The notes under the pieces: generated by a model
Told to the model about the DNA's origin: nothing
Seen by the model: the letters and a program-made list of their open reading frames with translations, nothing else
Databases searched by the model: none
Part shown: one piece after another, positions 1 through 8,953 of the stretch
Layout of the letters: each line of letters opens with the position of its first letter
Position numbering within the stretch: the first letter of the stretch is position 1
Program-made: the position numbers and the translations under genes
Origin: Pseudoneobacillus rhizosphaerae
GTDB taxonomy: Bacteria; Bacillota; Bacilli; Bacillales; Cytobacillaceae
Assembly (NCBI RefSeq): GCF_917563885.1
Contig: NZ_CAKJTG010000009.1
Coordinates: forward strand, 124,001 to 188,000
Length of the DNA: 64,000 bases
Direction of reading: 5' to 3'

Positions 1-25
1 TACGTATGGTCAAATAAGAAAAATC

Positions 26-700
26 TTATAGAGGACCTGAGATACCTTGCTTTCTAATCATAATAAAATGCGCAGCCATCAATCCAAATAAGGCAGCAGG
101 AAGGAAGAATACATGGATAGCAAAGAAACGAGTTAACGTTTGAGCACCTACGATATCAGCATGTCCAGCTAAAAGAACTTTGACTTGAGTTCCGATTAAT
201 GGTGTTGCTTCTGCGATTTGAAGACCTACCTTTGTTGCAAATAACGCTTTCATATCCCAAGGTAATAAATATCCAGTAAATCCTAAACCAAGCATTACGA
301 AGAAAATTAATACTCCGACTACCCAGTTTAATTCACGAGGCTTTTTATACGCCCCTTGGAAAAATACACGTAACGTATGTAAGAACATCATTACGATAAC
401 AAGACTTGCTCCCCAGTGATGCATTCCACGAACAATTTGTCCAAACGCCACTTCATTTTGGAGATAATATACTGATCTCCAAGCATTTTGAATATCTGGA
501 ACATAGTACATTGTTAAAAACATCCCAGATAAAATTTGAATAACTGTTACGAAGAATGTCATTCCTCCAAAACAGTACACAAATGCTGAAAAGTGATGCG
601 CAGGGTTTACGTGCTCAGGCACCTCATGGTCGGCAATATCACGCCACATAGGCGTAATATCTAAACGCTCATCAACCCAATCATAAATCTTGTTTAACAT
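26..700 (-). CDS. qcrB: Menaquinol:cytochrome c reductase, cytochrome b subunit
   Basis: Membrane cytochrome b subunit of the b6c-type complex that passes electrons from menaquinol to cytochrome c. The 224-residue protein has four hydrophobic helices. His94, His108, His195 and His209/211 sit where the b-heme ligands belong. Cys43 in the motif YCFGG matches the cysteine that binds an extra heme covalently in Bacillus QcrB. The start ATG follows AAAGGAGG. It lies 3 bases downstream of qcrA, so the two are co-transcribed. qcrC would lie just beyond the left edge. The length fits the short cytochrome-b6-like form of Gram-positive bacteria. The assignment is confident. Confidence 0.96.
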   Translation of the reverse strand: MLNKIYDWVDERLDITPMWRDIADHEVPEHVNPAHHFSAFVYCFGGMTFFVTVIQILSGMFLTMYYVPDIQNAWRSVYYLQNEVAFGQIVRGMHHWGASLVIVMMFLHTLRVFFQGAYKKPRELNWVVGVLIFFVMLGLGFTGYLLPWDMKALFATKVGLQIAEATPLIGTQVKVLLAGHADIVGAQTLTRFFAIHVFFLPAALFGLMAAHFIMIRKQGISGPL

Positions 701-703
701 CTA

Positions 704-1210
704 TTACGCCTCCTTTCGTGGTTTCGCTTTACCTAAGTATAAGAAGCCATCCTTTTCAATAAATGGGAAGACATCTAATGGTGCCAATGGCGGAGTTCCA
801 GGTACGTTTGAACCATCCTTTGTATAAAGACCATAATGACAAGGACAGAAGAAATGGTTTTGATTAGCCTTATCCGTATTCCAGTCAACTGTACAACCCA
901 AATGTTTACATACTGGTGAAAGAGCAATAACATTGCCACTATCATCTTTGTAAACCCAAGCTGAACTTGTTACTTCTGATTCATACCATGCATCAACTTG
1001 TGTAAATGTATAATCTACACGGACTGGCTCATTTGTAAGATCTGCTATTTTTTGTTTTGTTGGAATAAAATCTCCAGTTGCATTCGCCTTTAACACAGGA
1101 TCAATTGCAAATCGAACCATTGGCATTAACATACCAGCAGCCATAAAGCCACCAACTCCTGTTAATGTATAGCTTAGGAATTGTCGTCTAGAAACTTGAT
1201 TTTTACTCAT
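704..1210 (-). CDS. qcrA: Menaquinol:cytochrome c reductase, Rieske iron-sulfur subunit
   Basis: Rieske 2Fe-2S subunit of the bc complex. I start it at the ATG at 1210, which follows GAGGGGGG; the frame is open 28 codons further upstream but without a ribosome site. The resulting 168-residue protein begins with SRRQFLSY, a twin-arginine-like signal, followed by one hydrophobic anchor at about 15-35. The cluster motifs are CKHLGC (Cys101, His103, Cys106) and CPCH (Cys122, Cys124, His125), giving two Cys and two His ligands plus the disulfide pair. It precedes qcrB directly. The Tat motif implies that the folded protein is exported. Confidence 0.96.
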   Translation of the reverse strand: MSKNQVSRRQFLSYTLTGVGGFMAAGMLMPMVRFAIDPVLKANATGDFIPTKQKIADLTNEPVRVDYTFTQVDAWYESEVTSSAWVYKDDSGNVIALSPVCKHLGCTVDWNTDKANQNHFFCPCHYGLYTKDGSNVPGTPPLAPLDVFPFIEKDGFLYLGKAKPRKEA

Positions 1211-1331
1211 GTTTTTCCCCCCTCTATTACAATATAAAGTAATATAGACATAACTTAATACATATAAAACTAGGACATAACAATGATATATCAATCTTTA
1301 TTGAAGGTCAATAACATACTTCACAAAGTAA

Positions 1332-1796
1332 TCACAATTCATTATGCCATCGTTTAACAAATAAATTTAATAACTGCTTGACTTGGTCGTCTATCATTGT
1401 ATTCCTACTTTTTCCATCTAGTAATTCTAATGGTAGAGCAGGCAACCAAATAAGCGATCCAGTTAATTCTTGTTCTTTCAATTTCCAATCACTATCAGAG
1501 GTTACATAAAAAACATGCTTAAAATCTTCTGATATAAGCGTATTCTCCCATTGTAATAGGTCATTAACTAGCTTATCTGAATCTTGCTTTTTAAAATAAG
1601 TAAACCCAGGGAGTAAAATAAGTCTCCCTTTAAATTGTCTTTCTAATTGTGTTGTTAATAAATTAATAAATTCAGTCATATTCGCTGTTTGTTTAACATC
1701 CTCTCCAAACGATATTGGATAGAGAGGTATAACTACAGTATCTAGATATTCTCTAGCTTTTACAAACATCTCCATATCTTCTTGTATCCATTTCAT
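1332..1796 (-). CDS. ypiF: DUF2487 family protein YpiF
   Basis: Protein of 154 residues that matches the YpiF family (DUF2487) by its start MKWIQEDMEMF and by its position directly upstream of qcrA, as in other Bacillus. No catalytic motif or membrane segment is visible, so it is probably cytoplasmic. Function is unknown to me. The start ATG is preceded by an A-rich AAAAAGG stretch with a run of G further upstream, a modest ribosome site. The terminator behind ypiB lies about 160 bases upstream, so ypiF probably begins its own transcript towards qcrABC. Confidence 0.8.
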   Translation of the reverse strand: MKWIQEDMEMFVKAREYLDTVVIPLYPISFGEDVKQTANMTEFINLLTTQLERQFKGRLILLPGFTYFKKQDSDKLVNDLLQWENTLISEDFKHVFYVTSDSDWKLKEQELTGSLIWLPALPLELLDGKSRNTMIDDQVKQLLNLFVKRWHNEL

Positions 1797-1954
1797 CCTT
1801 TTTCCCCCAACTCTTAGTCTACCTTAAACATATCATTATTATGGGCAATTTTTCTAAAAAAATTAACTATGTATTTAACTAGTTCTACATTTTATCATAA
1901 ACCCTTCTCATTTTAAAAAAAGTTCACAGAACTTTCACATTTAGTATTTCTAGA

Positions 1955-1996
1955 CAAAAAAACAGCTCAATCAAATTTCATATTTGATTGAGCTGC
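1955..1996 (-). terminator. Rho-independent terminator of ypiA-ypiB
   Basis: Perfect 14-bp stem (arms 1963-1976 and 1982-1995) with a 5-base loop, followed on the minus strand by seven T. It lies 6 bases after the ypiB stop codon. Confidence 0.93.
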
Positions 1997-2001
1997 TTGA
2001 A

Positions 2002-2544
2002 TTATTTTTTTAGATTATTTAATTGCTTCGTTAAAATTAAAAAAGCGGAGCGATCCTGTTTATCGAGAGCCTCGTCTATTTGCGAAAGAAGCTTCTCGCG
2101 TTTAAATCGTTCAATACTCGCCTTTAAAAATTGTTCTGCCACTTCACGGTCATTTTCATTAATTTGAAGATGTTTAGGCATGTAGGGATTTTCTTCTAGA
2201 ACAGCCACATATTGATGTGCCTGATTAGAAGCGTTAAAGTTTAATTGAATGTATATCTCTTCATCTCGATTTAAACGAATATCATGAAAAGACTTTTCTG
2301 CGTCGGTTGTCATTACGTTTTCTTTATAAAATCTGAATGGTACTTTATCGATACAATGTGTCGACATTACTAATCCTCTAGGACAATATTGTGCCTGATC
2401 CACAAAATGGACCTTTTCCATTAATTGATCATGACTCATTAAATAATTGAGAATCCATACACACTCTCTACGTTTTAACTGGTAGTGATTTAAAAACCAA
2501 CGAATAAAGTCTTTCTTCTCGTTGACAGATACAGGGGTTGCCAT
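2002..2544 (-). CDS. ypiB: UPF0302 family protein YpiB
   Basis: Soluble protein of 180 residues recognised as YpiB (UPF0302) by the segment [18 protein letters not shown] near the N-terminus and by synteny between ypiA and ypiF. The second half is rich in charged residues and helical; there is no signal or membrane segment. The start ATG follows GGAGGGAT. It lies about 45 bases downstream of ypiA and ends at a strong terminator, so ypiA and ypiB form a unit. The function is not known to me. Confidence 0.85.
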   Translation of the reverse strand: MATPVSVNEKKDFIRWFLNHYQLKRRECVWILNYLMSHDQLMEKVHFVDQAQYCPRGLVMSTHCIDKVPFRFYKENVMTTDAEKSFHDIRLNRDEEIYIQLNFNASNQAHQYVAVLEENPYMPKHLQINENDREVAEQFLKASIERFKREKLLSQIDEALDKQDRSAFLILTKQLNNLKK

Positions 2545-2589
2545 TCTATATCCCTCCTCTGCAGATTCATGATTTTGATTTACTTCAAA

Positions 2590-3843
2590 TTAAGATAATC
2601 GATCGAGTATAGATAAATACTCTTCATTACTTGGATCCTCTTTTAGTAATTCATTAAAAATTTCGGCAGCTTCCTTCGTTTTTCCTTCTTCCATTAAAAA
2701 ATAACCATAATCCTCTTGAAAATCAACGTTATTCTTAAAGAAAGTATATGCACGTTTATATTTGTTTAATGCCTCTAAATAATTTTCCGTTTTATGTAGT
2801 GCAACAGCTGCATCCCACAAAAGCTGAGGCTCTTCCTCTTCGAGAGTTTCAAGATATTGAACTAGGTCTAACACATCTTCGTAGCGATCATTTTGTAAGA
2901 ATAACTTATTTAATGTTAAAGCAGCCTCTGTAAATCCAGGATCTAGAACAAGGCTATCCCTAAACATCTGCTCGGCTTCTTCCTCTTTTCCTAATTTCAA
3001 AGCTATTTTCCCGCCATAAAAAAATAAATCTTTGTTAAATTCATCTTGTAATATGCCTGACTTTATAGCTTGAAAGCTTTCCTCAAGCTCCCCTTCTTGT
3101 TCATAGGACTTTGCTAAATACAAGTATAACGCGTGATATTCACGATCAAATTCTTTTAACTCATTAAATTTTTCAATAGCTGTACGATAATAACCTGCTT
3201 GATAAGCAGTAAATGCATATCCAAATAAAGTATTAATCTCTAATTTTTCGTTTAGAGCTTTATCATAATACGGTAGAGCCGCTTCAAATTGTCCTGAAAC
3301 ACTTAGGACTTCTGCTAGTCGCTGATGTAAATTAACGCCGGCAATCTCGGATTGTTCTTCTAATACTAGTTGATAGGCTTCCACAGCTTCGGATAATCTA
3401 CCTTGTTCGGCATATAATTCTCCCAGTGCAAAATCAATAATTTTCTCATTAGGCAATATCCGTTTTGCCTTTAAAATTTTTTGTTCACTTACTTCAAATA
3501 ATCCTTGCATTTGATATAAGTCTGCAAGAAGTAATAAAGATTGCGGAAAGCTAGGATCTTGCTCAGATATTCTTTCTAGTAGTGCAAGCGCCTCTTCTTC
3601 TTGGTCTAACTCTAAATTTATTTCCGCAAGAAAGACGAGAATCTCACCTTCTTCAGGAAATTTCTTTAATAATATTTCAAATAATGTTTTGGCTTCATCT
3701 AGAAAACCTAACTGAAAAAGTCCTTCACCAAGTTCAAACTGAGTATCAGCATTTCCCTTTTTCAATACATGTGAATATTTTACCATTGCCTTTGCTTGTT
3801 GACCTTCTTCTAAAAGTGAGATAATTTCATCGACTATATACAT
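2590..3843 (-). CDS. ypiA: Tetratricopeptide repeat protein YpiA
   Basis: Cytoplasmic 417-residue protein built almost wholly of tetratricopeptide repeats from about residue 20 to 410, with recurring W/LG-A-Y/F-A-P spacing (for example ALALLERISEQDPSFPQ and AAEIFNELLKEDPSNEE). TPR proteins are protein-binding scaffolds. The partner is not apparent from the sequence. The start ATG follows AGAAAGGAT. Its place upstream of ypiB and the aro genes is the same as in B. subtilis. Confidence 0.85.
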   Translation of the reverse strand: MYIVDEIISLLEEGQQAKAMVKYSHVLKKGNADTQFELGEGLFQLGFLDEAKTLFEILLKKFPEEGEILVFLAEINLELDQEEEALALLERISEQDPSFPQSLLLLADLYQMQGLFEVSEQKILKAKRILPNEKIIDFALGELYAEQGRLSEAVEAYQLVLEEQSEIAGVNLHQRLAEVLSVSGQFEAALPYYDKALNEKLEINTLFGYAFTAYQAGYYRTAIEKFNELKEFDREYHALYLYLAKSYEQEGELEESFQAIKSGILQDEFNKDLFFYGGKIALKLGKEEEAEQMFRDSLVLDPGFTEAALTLNKLFLQNDRYEDVLDLVQYLETLEEEEPQLLWDAAVALHKTENYLEALNKYKRAYTFFKNNVDFQEDYGYFLMEEGKTKEAAEIFNELLKEDPSNEEYLSILDRLS

Positions 3844-3860
3844 ACTTTATCCTTTCTGAA

Positions 3861-4769
3861 TTACAATATTGAGAAAAAAGATGGCAATTTAACACTTACA
3901 TGCTCTCCAAAACCCGAGCGGAATAGAATTCCTGCTTCTGATGCCCGAATAACAATTCCTTTATGGACCGTAACAAGAAGTCTTTCATTATGATATTGAA
4001 ATAGGCTTAGAGTATCCATATTCTTGAACTCTCTATTTTTCTTATACAAATTATAACTAACTTCTCCTCCTTGAACTATGCTTGATTTAAGCGGAAATAT
4101 CCCTAATTTACTTAACACTCTAAGTTGAAGCGGTTGCCTTTCCGATAAAGGCTCTTCTATGTGATTAATCTTTTGCACCTTCATAACATTGTTCCATTCA
4201 AATAATAGTTTTTTGCTTTTACGAACTTCCATGTCCACTATATACGGAATCAAGGGACTATTAAATGGGAACATCGCTTCTCGAATCCATCCCCATGGAA
4301 TTATAGACAAATCATCCATTTCATTTAATTCAATAAAAATTGCTGGCACCTTTTCTTTCTTACATTTTCGAATTAAGCCTGGTGTTAATAGTCTGAGTGG
4401 TACTTTGATTCCAATCAAGTAGTCGATCGGTGAATTGATAAGCTCCAATTTTGTACTTTTAATTTTAGAAGATACTTCATTTTCATACTTAATATTTACA
4501 TAGGTTAAAAAGGTGGTACAGCCTTGCATAACAAAATTCTTTAGAAAATAGTCCTTTTTCTCTTGAAATGAACTATTTTTAAAATGTTCAAGGGAATCGA
4601 ATAAAACGAACGTAGGTGTCATGATATACGGTTCAGCATTCATTCTTGTAAATGAATATTTCCTGATATTATTACTTATATAAGCGAATTTGTTCTCTTT
4701 TACTAATAATGAGGTAGTAAGTAATTCAGATTCCTTTAGAATATTAGCATTTTCAATTATATAGGTCAT
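3861..4769 (-). CDS. Amidohydrolase-like protein of unknown function
   Basis: I do not recognise a named gene here. The ATG at 4769 follows AAAAGGGTGG and gives 302 residues; the longer open frame to 4844 lacks a ribosome site. The N-terminus (IIENANILKES, LLVKENKFAYI, then IMTPTFVLFD) resembles the composite domain that opens amidohydrolases such as dihydroorotase or N-acetylglucosamine-6-phosphate deacetylase, where a 'PGFVDxHxH' metal site follows. Here the place of that motif reads PTFVLFDSLEHF and has no HxH, so catalytic metal binding looks lost. The gene sits between the aroA terminator and ypiA. It is either a degenerate amidohydrolase or a repurposed scaffold. Confidence 0.6.
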   Translation of the reverse strand: MTYIIENANILKESELLTTSLLVKENKFAYISNNIRKYSFTRMNAEPYIMTPTFVLFDSLEHFKNSSFQEKKDYFLKNFVMQGCTTFLTYVNIKYENEVSSKIKSTKLELINSPIDYLIGIKVPLRLLTPGLIRKCKKEKVPAIFIELNEMDDLSIIPWGWIREAMFPFNSPLIPYIVDMEVRKSKKLLFEWNNVMKVQKINHIEEPLSERQPLQLRVLSKLGIFPLKSSIVQGGEVSYNLYKKNREFKNMDTLSLFQYHNERLLVTVHKGIVIRASEAGILFRSGFGEHVSVKLPSFFSIL

Positions 4770-4910
4770 AAAACCACCCTTTTTTATGGTCTTAAGACAA
4801 GCTATGATGAATGTTTTAAAAAAATGCCTTATTATAAAGAACAAATAAATCTTATAAAAGGTATTAAATAGGAAATTATTTCTGATTACCTTTAATTATA
4901 CATAAAAAGT

Positions 4911-4941
4911 AAAAAACCCGCATAATTAGGCGGATTTTTTA
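4911..4941 (-). terminator. Terminator of the aro operon
   Basis: Just after the aroA stop there is a G+C stem (CCGC/GCGG flanked by A/T pairs) with an 8-base loop and a T-run on the minus strand. The A-run on the other side lets it work on either strand. Confidence 0.85.
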
Positions 4942-4944
4942 CTT

Positions 4945-6234
4945 TTAATTAATAAGCTGTGATAGGTCTGAAAAAAAATTAGGATAGGATACAGCAATAG
5001 CATCCGCTTCCTCTAAGGTTAATTCTCCCGTACAAATTAAGGAAGCAACAGCTAACATCATTCCAATTCGGTGGTCACCATGACTTGATACAACACTACC
5101 ATGAAGCTTTGTAGGCCCATTAATGATCATTCCATCATCAGTAGCTGTAATGTCAGCACCAAGCTTTAGCAGCTCGTTTACAACAGTATCAATCCGATTT
5201 GTTTCTTTTACTTTTAATTCTTCCGCATCTTTAATGATTGTTTTTCCATTAGCTTGTGTTGCCAGTAAGGCAATAATCGGAACTTCATCGATTAGTCTAG
5301 GGATAAGGTCACCTTCAATAACAGTTCCAGTTAAGTGAGAAGGCTCGATGGTGATGTCACCTACAGGTTCGAATTCCTCGTCCTTGTTTGGATGAATAGT
5401 CATCTTTGCGCCCATTTTATTTAGCACATCAATAATCCCAGTTCTTGTAGGGTTTAAGCCTACATTTCTCAACAAAATCTTTCCTTCTTCTACAATTGCA
5501 CCGGCAACAAGAAAAAAAGCCGCTGAGGAGATATCACCTGGTACATTCACCTGTGTTCCTTTTAAAGTCTGTGGTCCAGAAATGGTAATCGTTAAGTTAT
5601 CCGTTTCAATATGACCACCAAATTGGCGAATCATACGTTCTGTATGATCACGAGTCTGTGCAGGCTCAACAATTGTAGTTGTCCCTTTTGCTTGTAAGGC
5701 AGCCAGAATAATGCTTGACTTTACTTGTGCACTTGCAATAGGTAACTGGTATGAAATCGGGCGTAATCCTCCTCCACGTAACGAGAGTGGTGTATAGTCA
5801 CCATTATTACGACCATCTAAAATAGCACCCATTTCTCTTAATGGTGTAATGACACGTTTCATTGGCCGTTTTCCAATTGAATCGTCACCAATAAAGGTTG
5901 TATGCATTGGTCTGCCTGAAAGAAGACCAAGCATTAAACGGATAGTTGTCCCTGAATTACCTACATTTAATACACTTGAAGGTTCCGTTAAATGATCCCA
6001 GCCCTTTCCCTCAATTACAAGAGAATCCCCTGTTTCCTCAATTTTTACCCCAAGCTTTTGAAAGCAACTGATGGTACTAAGACAATCTTCCCCTTTTAAA
6101 AAGTTAGTTACGGTTGTCTTCCCATTTGCAATGGCGCCAAACATGACTGAACGATGGGAAATGGATTTATCTCCGGGAATATCGATTTGACCTTCAAGCC
6201 TTTGAACATTATGAGTAAGGACTTTTGTTCCCAC
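4945..6234 (-). CDS. aroA: 3-phosphoshikimate 1-carboxyvinyltransferase (EPSP synthase)
   Basis: Sixth step of the shikimate pathway: phosphoenolpyruvate is joined to shikimate 3-phosphate. The 429-residue protein carries the family landmarks PGDKSISHR (phosphate-binding Lys, Ser and Arg) near residue 20, NSGTTIRLM near 93, and [17 protein letters not shown] near the C-terminus. It starts at GTG 6234 with AGAAGGGGTGA upstream. It is the last gene of the aroC-aroB-aroH-hisC-tyrA-aroA operon (called aroE in B. subtilis) and is followed by a terminator. No oddity is seen. Confidence 0.97.
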   Translation of the reverse strand: MGTKVLTHNVQRLEGQIDIPGDKSISHRSVMFGAIANGKTTVTNFLKGEDCLSTISCFQKLGVKIEETGDSLVIEGKGWDHLTEPSSVLNVGNSGTTIRLMLGLLSGRPMHTTFIGDDSIGKRPMKRVITPLREMGAILDGRNNGDYTPLSLRGGGLRPISYQLPIASAQVKSSIILAALQAKGTTTIVEPAQTRDHTERMIRQFGGHIETDNLTITISGPQTLKGTQVNVPGDISSAAFFLVAGAIVEEGKILLRNVGLNPTRTGIIDVLNKMGAKMTIHPNKDEEFEPVGDITIEPSHLTGTVIEGDLIPRLIDEVPIIALLATQANGKTIIKDAEELKVKETNRIDTVVNELLKLGADITATDDGMIINGPTKLHGSVVSSHGDHRIGMMLAVASLICTGELTLEEADAIAVSYPNFFSDLSQLIN

Positions 6235-6285
6235 CTACTCACCCCTTCTAAATAAATAGTGATAAATGGGCTTCTAACATCATTA

Positions 6286-7401
6286 TTATGGACCCACAGT
6301 AATATCAAAATTAGAGTATTTACGTATACATTCAATTCCCAATTGGCGATCACTTTCTGACTGAAAGCTTATAACAAGAATTCCATAAACTTCTTCACGT
6401 GTTTCGATAATTCGAATATTTGTAATACTAATATTTTCTTTTGCCAAAAAACCGGTAATTTCGGAAATCACACCAGGGTAATCTGGTATATCGACAAACA
6501 AATCATAAAAAGCAGGTATTGCTCCTTTTTCCTTAGACGGAAGTAGGTCACGAAATTGTTTTGCTATATGAAAATAGTCAAAAATTGCTTGTGAATTTTC
6601 ATGAACAAGCATATTCTGAACTGCATCCATTTCGTTTTTCCATTCTTCAAGTAAATCGATCATCACCGTTTTATTATGTAATAATATATCTCTCCACATT
6701 TGAGGACTACTTGAGGCTATTCGAGTAATGTCACGAAAACCACCTGCAGCTAAACGTGAAACTAACTCTTGAGATCGGCTCGATTTTTCAGCTTGATGTA
6801 CGATAGATGCAGCAATTAAATGCGGTAGATGACTAATTACTCCCGTTAAATAGTCATGTTCCTCTGCACTTATTAGTAAAAATTTAGCCTTGGTGCCACC
6901 TAATAATCTTTTTAAACTCTCTATATGCGTTTCTTGAACGTCTTCTGTTGGAGTCAATAAATAAAAGGCATTTTCAAACAGAATCGATTTTGCAGCAAAT
7001 ACCCCACTTTTATGAGAGCCCGCCATTGGGTGGCCACCAATAAACGTGATATTTTTTTCACGAAGACAAGCTGCACTAGATACTATTTTCCCCTTTGTAC
7101 TCCCAGTATCCGTAATAATAACATTTGTTTTAAGTGGTATTTCTGACAATTCCATCATAATCGCTTCAGTTTCATTAACAGGAGCTGCAATGAAGATAAA
7201 ATCTGCATTTCTGGCACCAATTGCAATTTTCTCCGCTATTTCATCGACAACGCCTAATTTTTTTGCCATTTTTAATTCGTCTTGATTGATATCGTACCCA
7301 ATCATTGTAGTGTTAGGATGAGCACTTTTGATCGAAAGTGCCAGTGATCCCCCGATTAAGCCCATCCCAATGATAAATACACGGACTTCCACATGACCCA
7401 C
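6286..7401 (-). CDS. tyrA: Prephenate dehydrogenase with C-terminal ACT domain
   Basis: Converts prephenate to 4-hydroxyphenylpyruvate with NAD, the tyrosine-specific step. The N-terminal Rossmann motif is GMGLIGGSLA, and the mid-region GGHPMAGSHKSG is a signature of TyrA. Residues from about 295 form an ACT domain (VDIPDYPGVISEITGFL), the usual site of amino acid feedback. The start is uncertain: GTG 7401 is very close to AAAAGG, while GTG 7392 has better spacing and costs only three residues. Its position after hisC and before aroA fits the tyrosine T-boxes at the operon head. Confidence 0.95.
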   Translation of the reverse strand: MGHVEVRVFIIGMGLIGGSLALSIKSAHPNTTMIGYDINQDELKMAKKLGVVDEIAEKIAIGARNADFIFIAAPVNETEAIMMELSEIPLKTNVIITDTGSTKGKIVSSAACLREKNITFIGGHPMAGSHKSGVFAAKSILFENAFYLLTPTEDVQETHIESLKRLLGGTKAKFLLISAEEHDYLTGVISHLPHLIAASIVHQAEKSSRSQELVSRLAAGGFRDITRIASSSPQMWRDILLHNKTVMIDLLEEWKNEMDAVQNMLVHENSQAIFDYFHIAKQFRDLLPSKEKGAIPAFYDLFVDIPDYPGVISEITGFLAKENISITNIRIIETREEVYGILVISFQSESDRQLGIECIRKYSNFDITVGP

Positions 7402-7428
7402 TACCTTTTATCTTTTTTTAAAACCTTT

Positions 7429-8544
7429 TTATATATAGGTTTTTGATAGACTTTCTTCCCGTTGAACGAGAAATTCTTTTAATAATTTTAAAAGCGCTTC
7501 ATTTTGATCTTCTAATCCCATTGAAATTCTTACACTAGTAGGGAAGCCTAGCGCTTTTCCTGAACGGACAATAAATCCCCGTTCTAATAAATATTGAAAT
7601 ACTTCATCCCCATCGATGTTAAAATCAATCAAAATGAAATTCCCTTGAGAAGGATAATAGTGAAGATCATTTTCATGACAAAATTGATAAAATAAATTTA
7701 AACTTTCTTTATTTGATTGCCTACAGTTCTGGACAAATTCCTGGTCAAGAATGGCCGCTTCTCCAGCGACAAGAGCTAATGAATTAACATTAAATGGCTC
7801 TCTTGCCGGCTCTATACCTAATATAATCTCTTGATTGCCCACCCCATAACCTAATCTAAATCCAGCTAGTCCGTAGATTTTTGAAAATGTTCTTAAGACA
7901 ATGAGATTCTTGTAACGATCAACAAGTTTTATTGAATCATAATAATCAGGGGCAATAACATATTCGAAATAAGCCTCATCTAAAACTACAATTACATTGG
8001 ATGGAACTTGATCTAAGAATCTAATCAACTGTTGCTCGTTTATATAAGTACCAGTTGGATTATTAGGACTACAAATCCAGACAATATTTGTTTGTTCATC
8101 GATACTTTGAAGCATTTTATCAAGATCATGTTCGCCATTTTTCAATGGAACTTCTCGTATTTCAGCGTTTTCGATTATAGCATTATGTTTATATTGCGGA
8201 AATGTAGGTGTGGCCATTACTGTATTAGAATTTGCATCTAGAAGTGCTCTAGAAATGATTTGTATGATTTCATCAGAGCCATTTCCGAATATTAACTGTT
8301 CTTGTTCCACCTGAAGAAAATCAGCTAAAGATTCTCTTAATGACGTAGCATATCCATCTGGATATAAAGAAAAAGGTTTGTCTACACTTTGCATCGCCTT
8401 TAATACGTTACTAGAACTACCAAATGGATTTTCATTTGAGGCAAGCTTAATAATTTCTTTTAAGTTATATTGTTTTTTGACTTCATCAATGGACTTTCCC
8501 GGTTGGTACGGTTTCAGGGAAAGCAGCTGTTTTTTTAATTTCAA
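7429..8544 (-). CDS. hisC: Histidinol-phosphate aminotransferase (also aromatic aminotransferase)
   Basis: Class I/II PLP-dependent aminotransferase of 371 residues. In Bacillus, HisC serves both histidine synthesis and transamination of phenylpyruvate and hydroxyphenylpyruvate, which explains its place among aro genes. Visible motifs are ASNENPFG at the N-terminus, CSPNNPTGT in the middle, and RTFSKIYGLAGFRLGYG containing the PLP lysine. I start it at TTG 8544 because AGAGGTGAT sits at ideal spacing; the open frame reaches 8565 but lacks a ribosome site. Upstream aroH ends 25 bases away, so trpEDCFBA, which separates aroH from hisC in B. subtilis, is missing here. Confidence 0.95.
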   Translation of the reverse strand: MKLKKQLLSLKPYQPGKSIDEVKKQYNLKEIIKLASNENPFGSSSNVLKAMQSVDKPFSLYPDGYATSLRESLADFLQVEQEQLIFGNGSDEIIQIISRALLDANSNTVMATPTFPQYKHNAIIENAEIREVPLKNGEHDLDKMLQSIDEQTNIVWICSPNNPTGTYINEQQLIRFLDQVPSNVIVVLDEAYFEYVIAPDYYDSIKLVDRYKNLIVLRTFSKIYGLAGFRLGYGVGNQEIILGIEPAREPFNVNSLALVAGEAAILDQEFVQNCRQSNKESLNLFYQFCHENDLHYYPSQGNFILIDFNIDGDEVFQYLLERGFIVRSGKALGFPTSVRISMGLEDQNEALLKLLKEFLVQREESLSKTYI

Positions 8545-8569
8545 CTTTATCACCTCTATAAACAATTAA

Positions 8570-8935
8570 TTATTGCTTTAATAGATCGGGACGAAGAATC
8601 GTTGCCCCTCTCAAATAGACATGTTCAATATCCTTTTGCAGTTTACTTGTATTCAAATGGATCATCATACGAATACAAAGCTTCAAGGCATTTGGGACTG
8701 GTATTTCCCGCATGCACATAACAGGTACAAAAGACCATCCTTCAAACCTTCTTACGGCTTTTGCAGGGAAATCTGAAGTTATATCCTCTGTGACAGATAT
8801 AAAGATGGAAGCTACATATTCTGGACTAATTTCATTTACACGTATTATCTCTTCTAACAGCATTTCGGTTGCATCTACAATCTCCATAGCATCATTGTTT
8901 TCAACCGTTACAGCTCCCCTTACCCCTCTGATCAC
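8570..8935 (-). CDS. aroH: Chorismate mutase, AroH type
   Basis: Rearranges chorismate to prephenate. The 121-residue protein matches the monofunctional trimeric AroH class: N-terminal IRGVRGAVTVE, central FPAKAVRRFEGW and FVPVMCMREIPV, and C-terminal HVYLRGATILRPDL contain the conserved arginines, cysteine and tyrosine of the active site. It starts with GTG after AAGGAGG. It lies between aroB and hisC. The length is normal for the family (about 120-127 residues). Confidence 0.96.
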   Translation of the reverse strand: MIRGVRGAVTVENNDAMEIVDATEMLLEEIIRVNEISPEYVASIFISVTEDITSDFPAKAVRRFEGWSFVPVMCMREIPVPNALKLCIRMMIHLNTSKLQKDIEHVYLRGATILRPDLLKQ

Positions 8936-8953
8936 TTTGTATTCCTCCTTGCA

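Noticed and set aside
704-1294. Longer qcrA start at 1294
   Set aside because: No ribosome site there, and the extra 28 residues precede a standard twin-arginine signal; ATG 1210 has GAGGGGGG.
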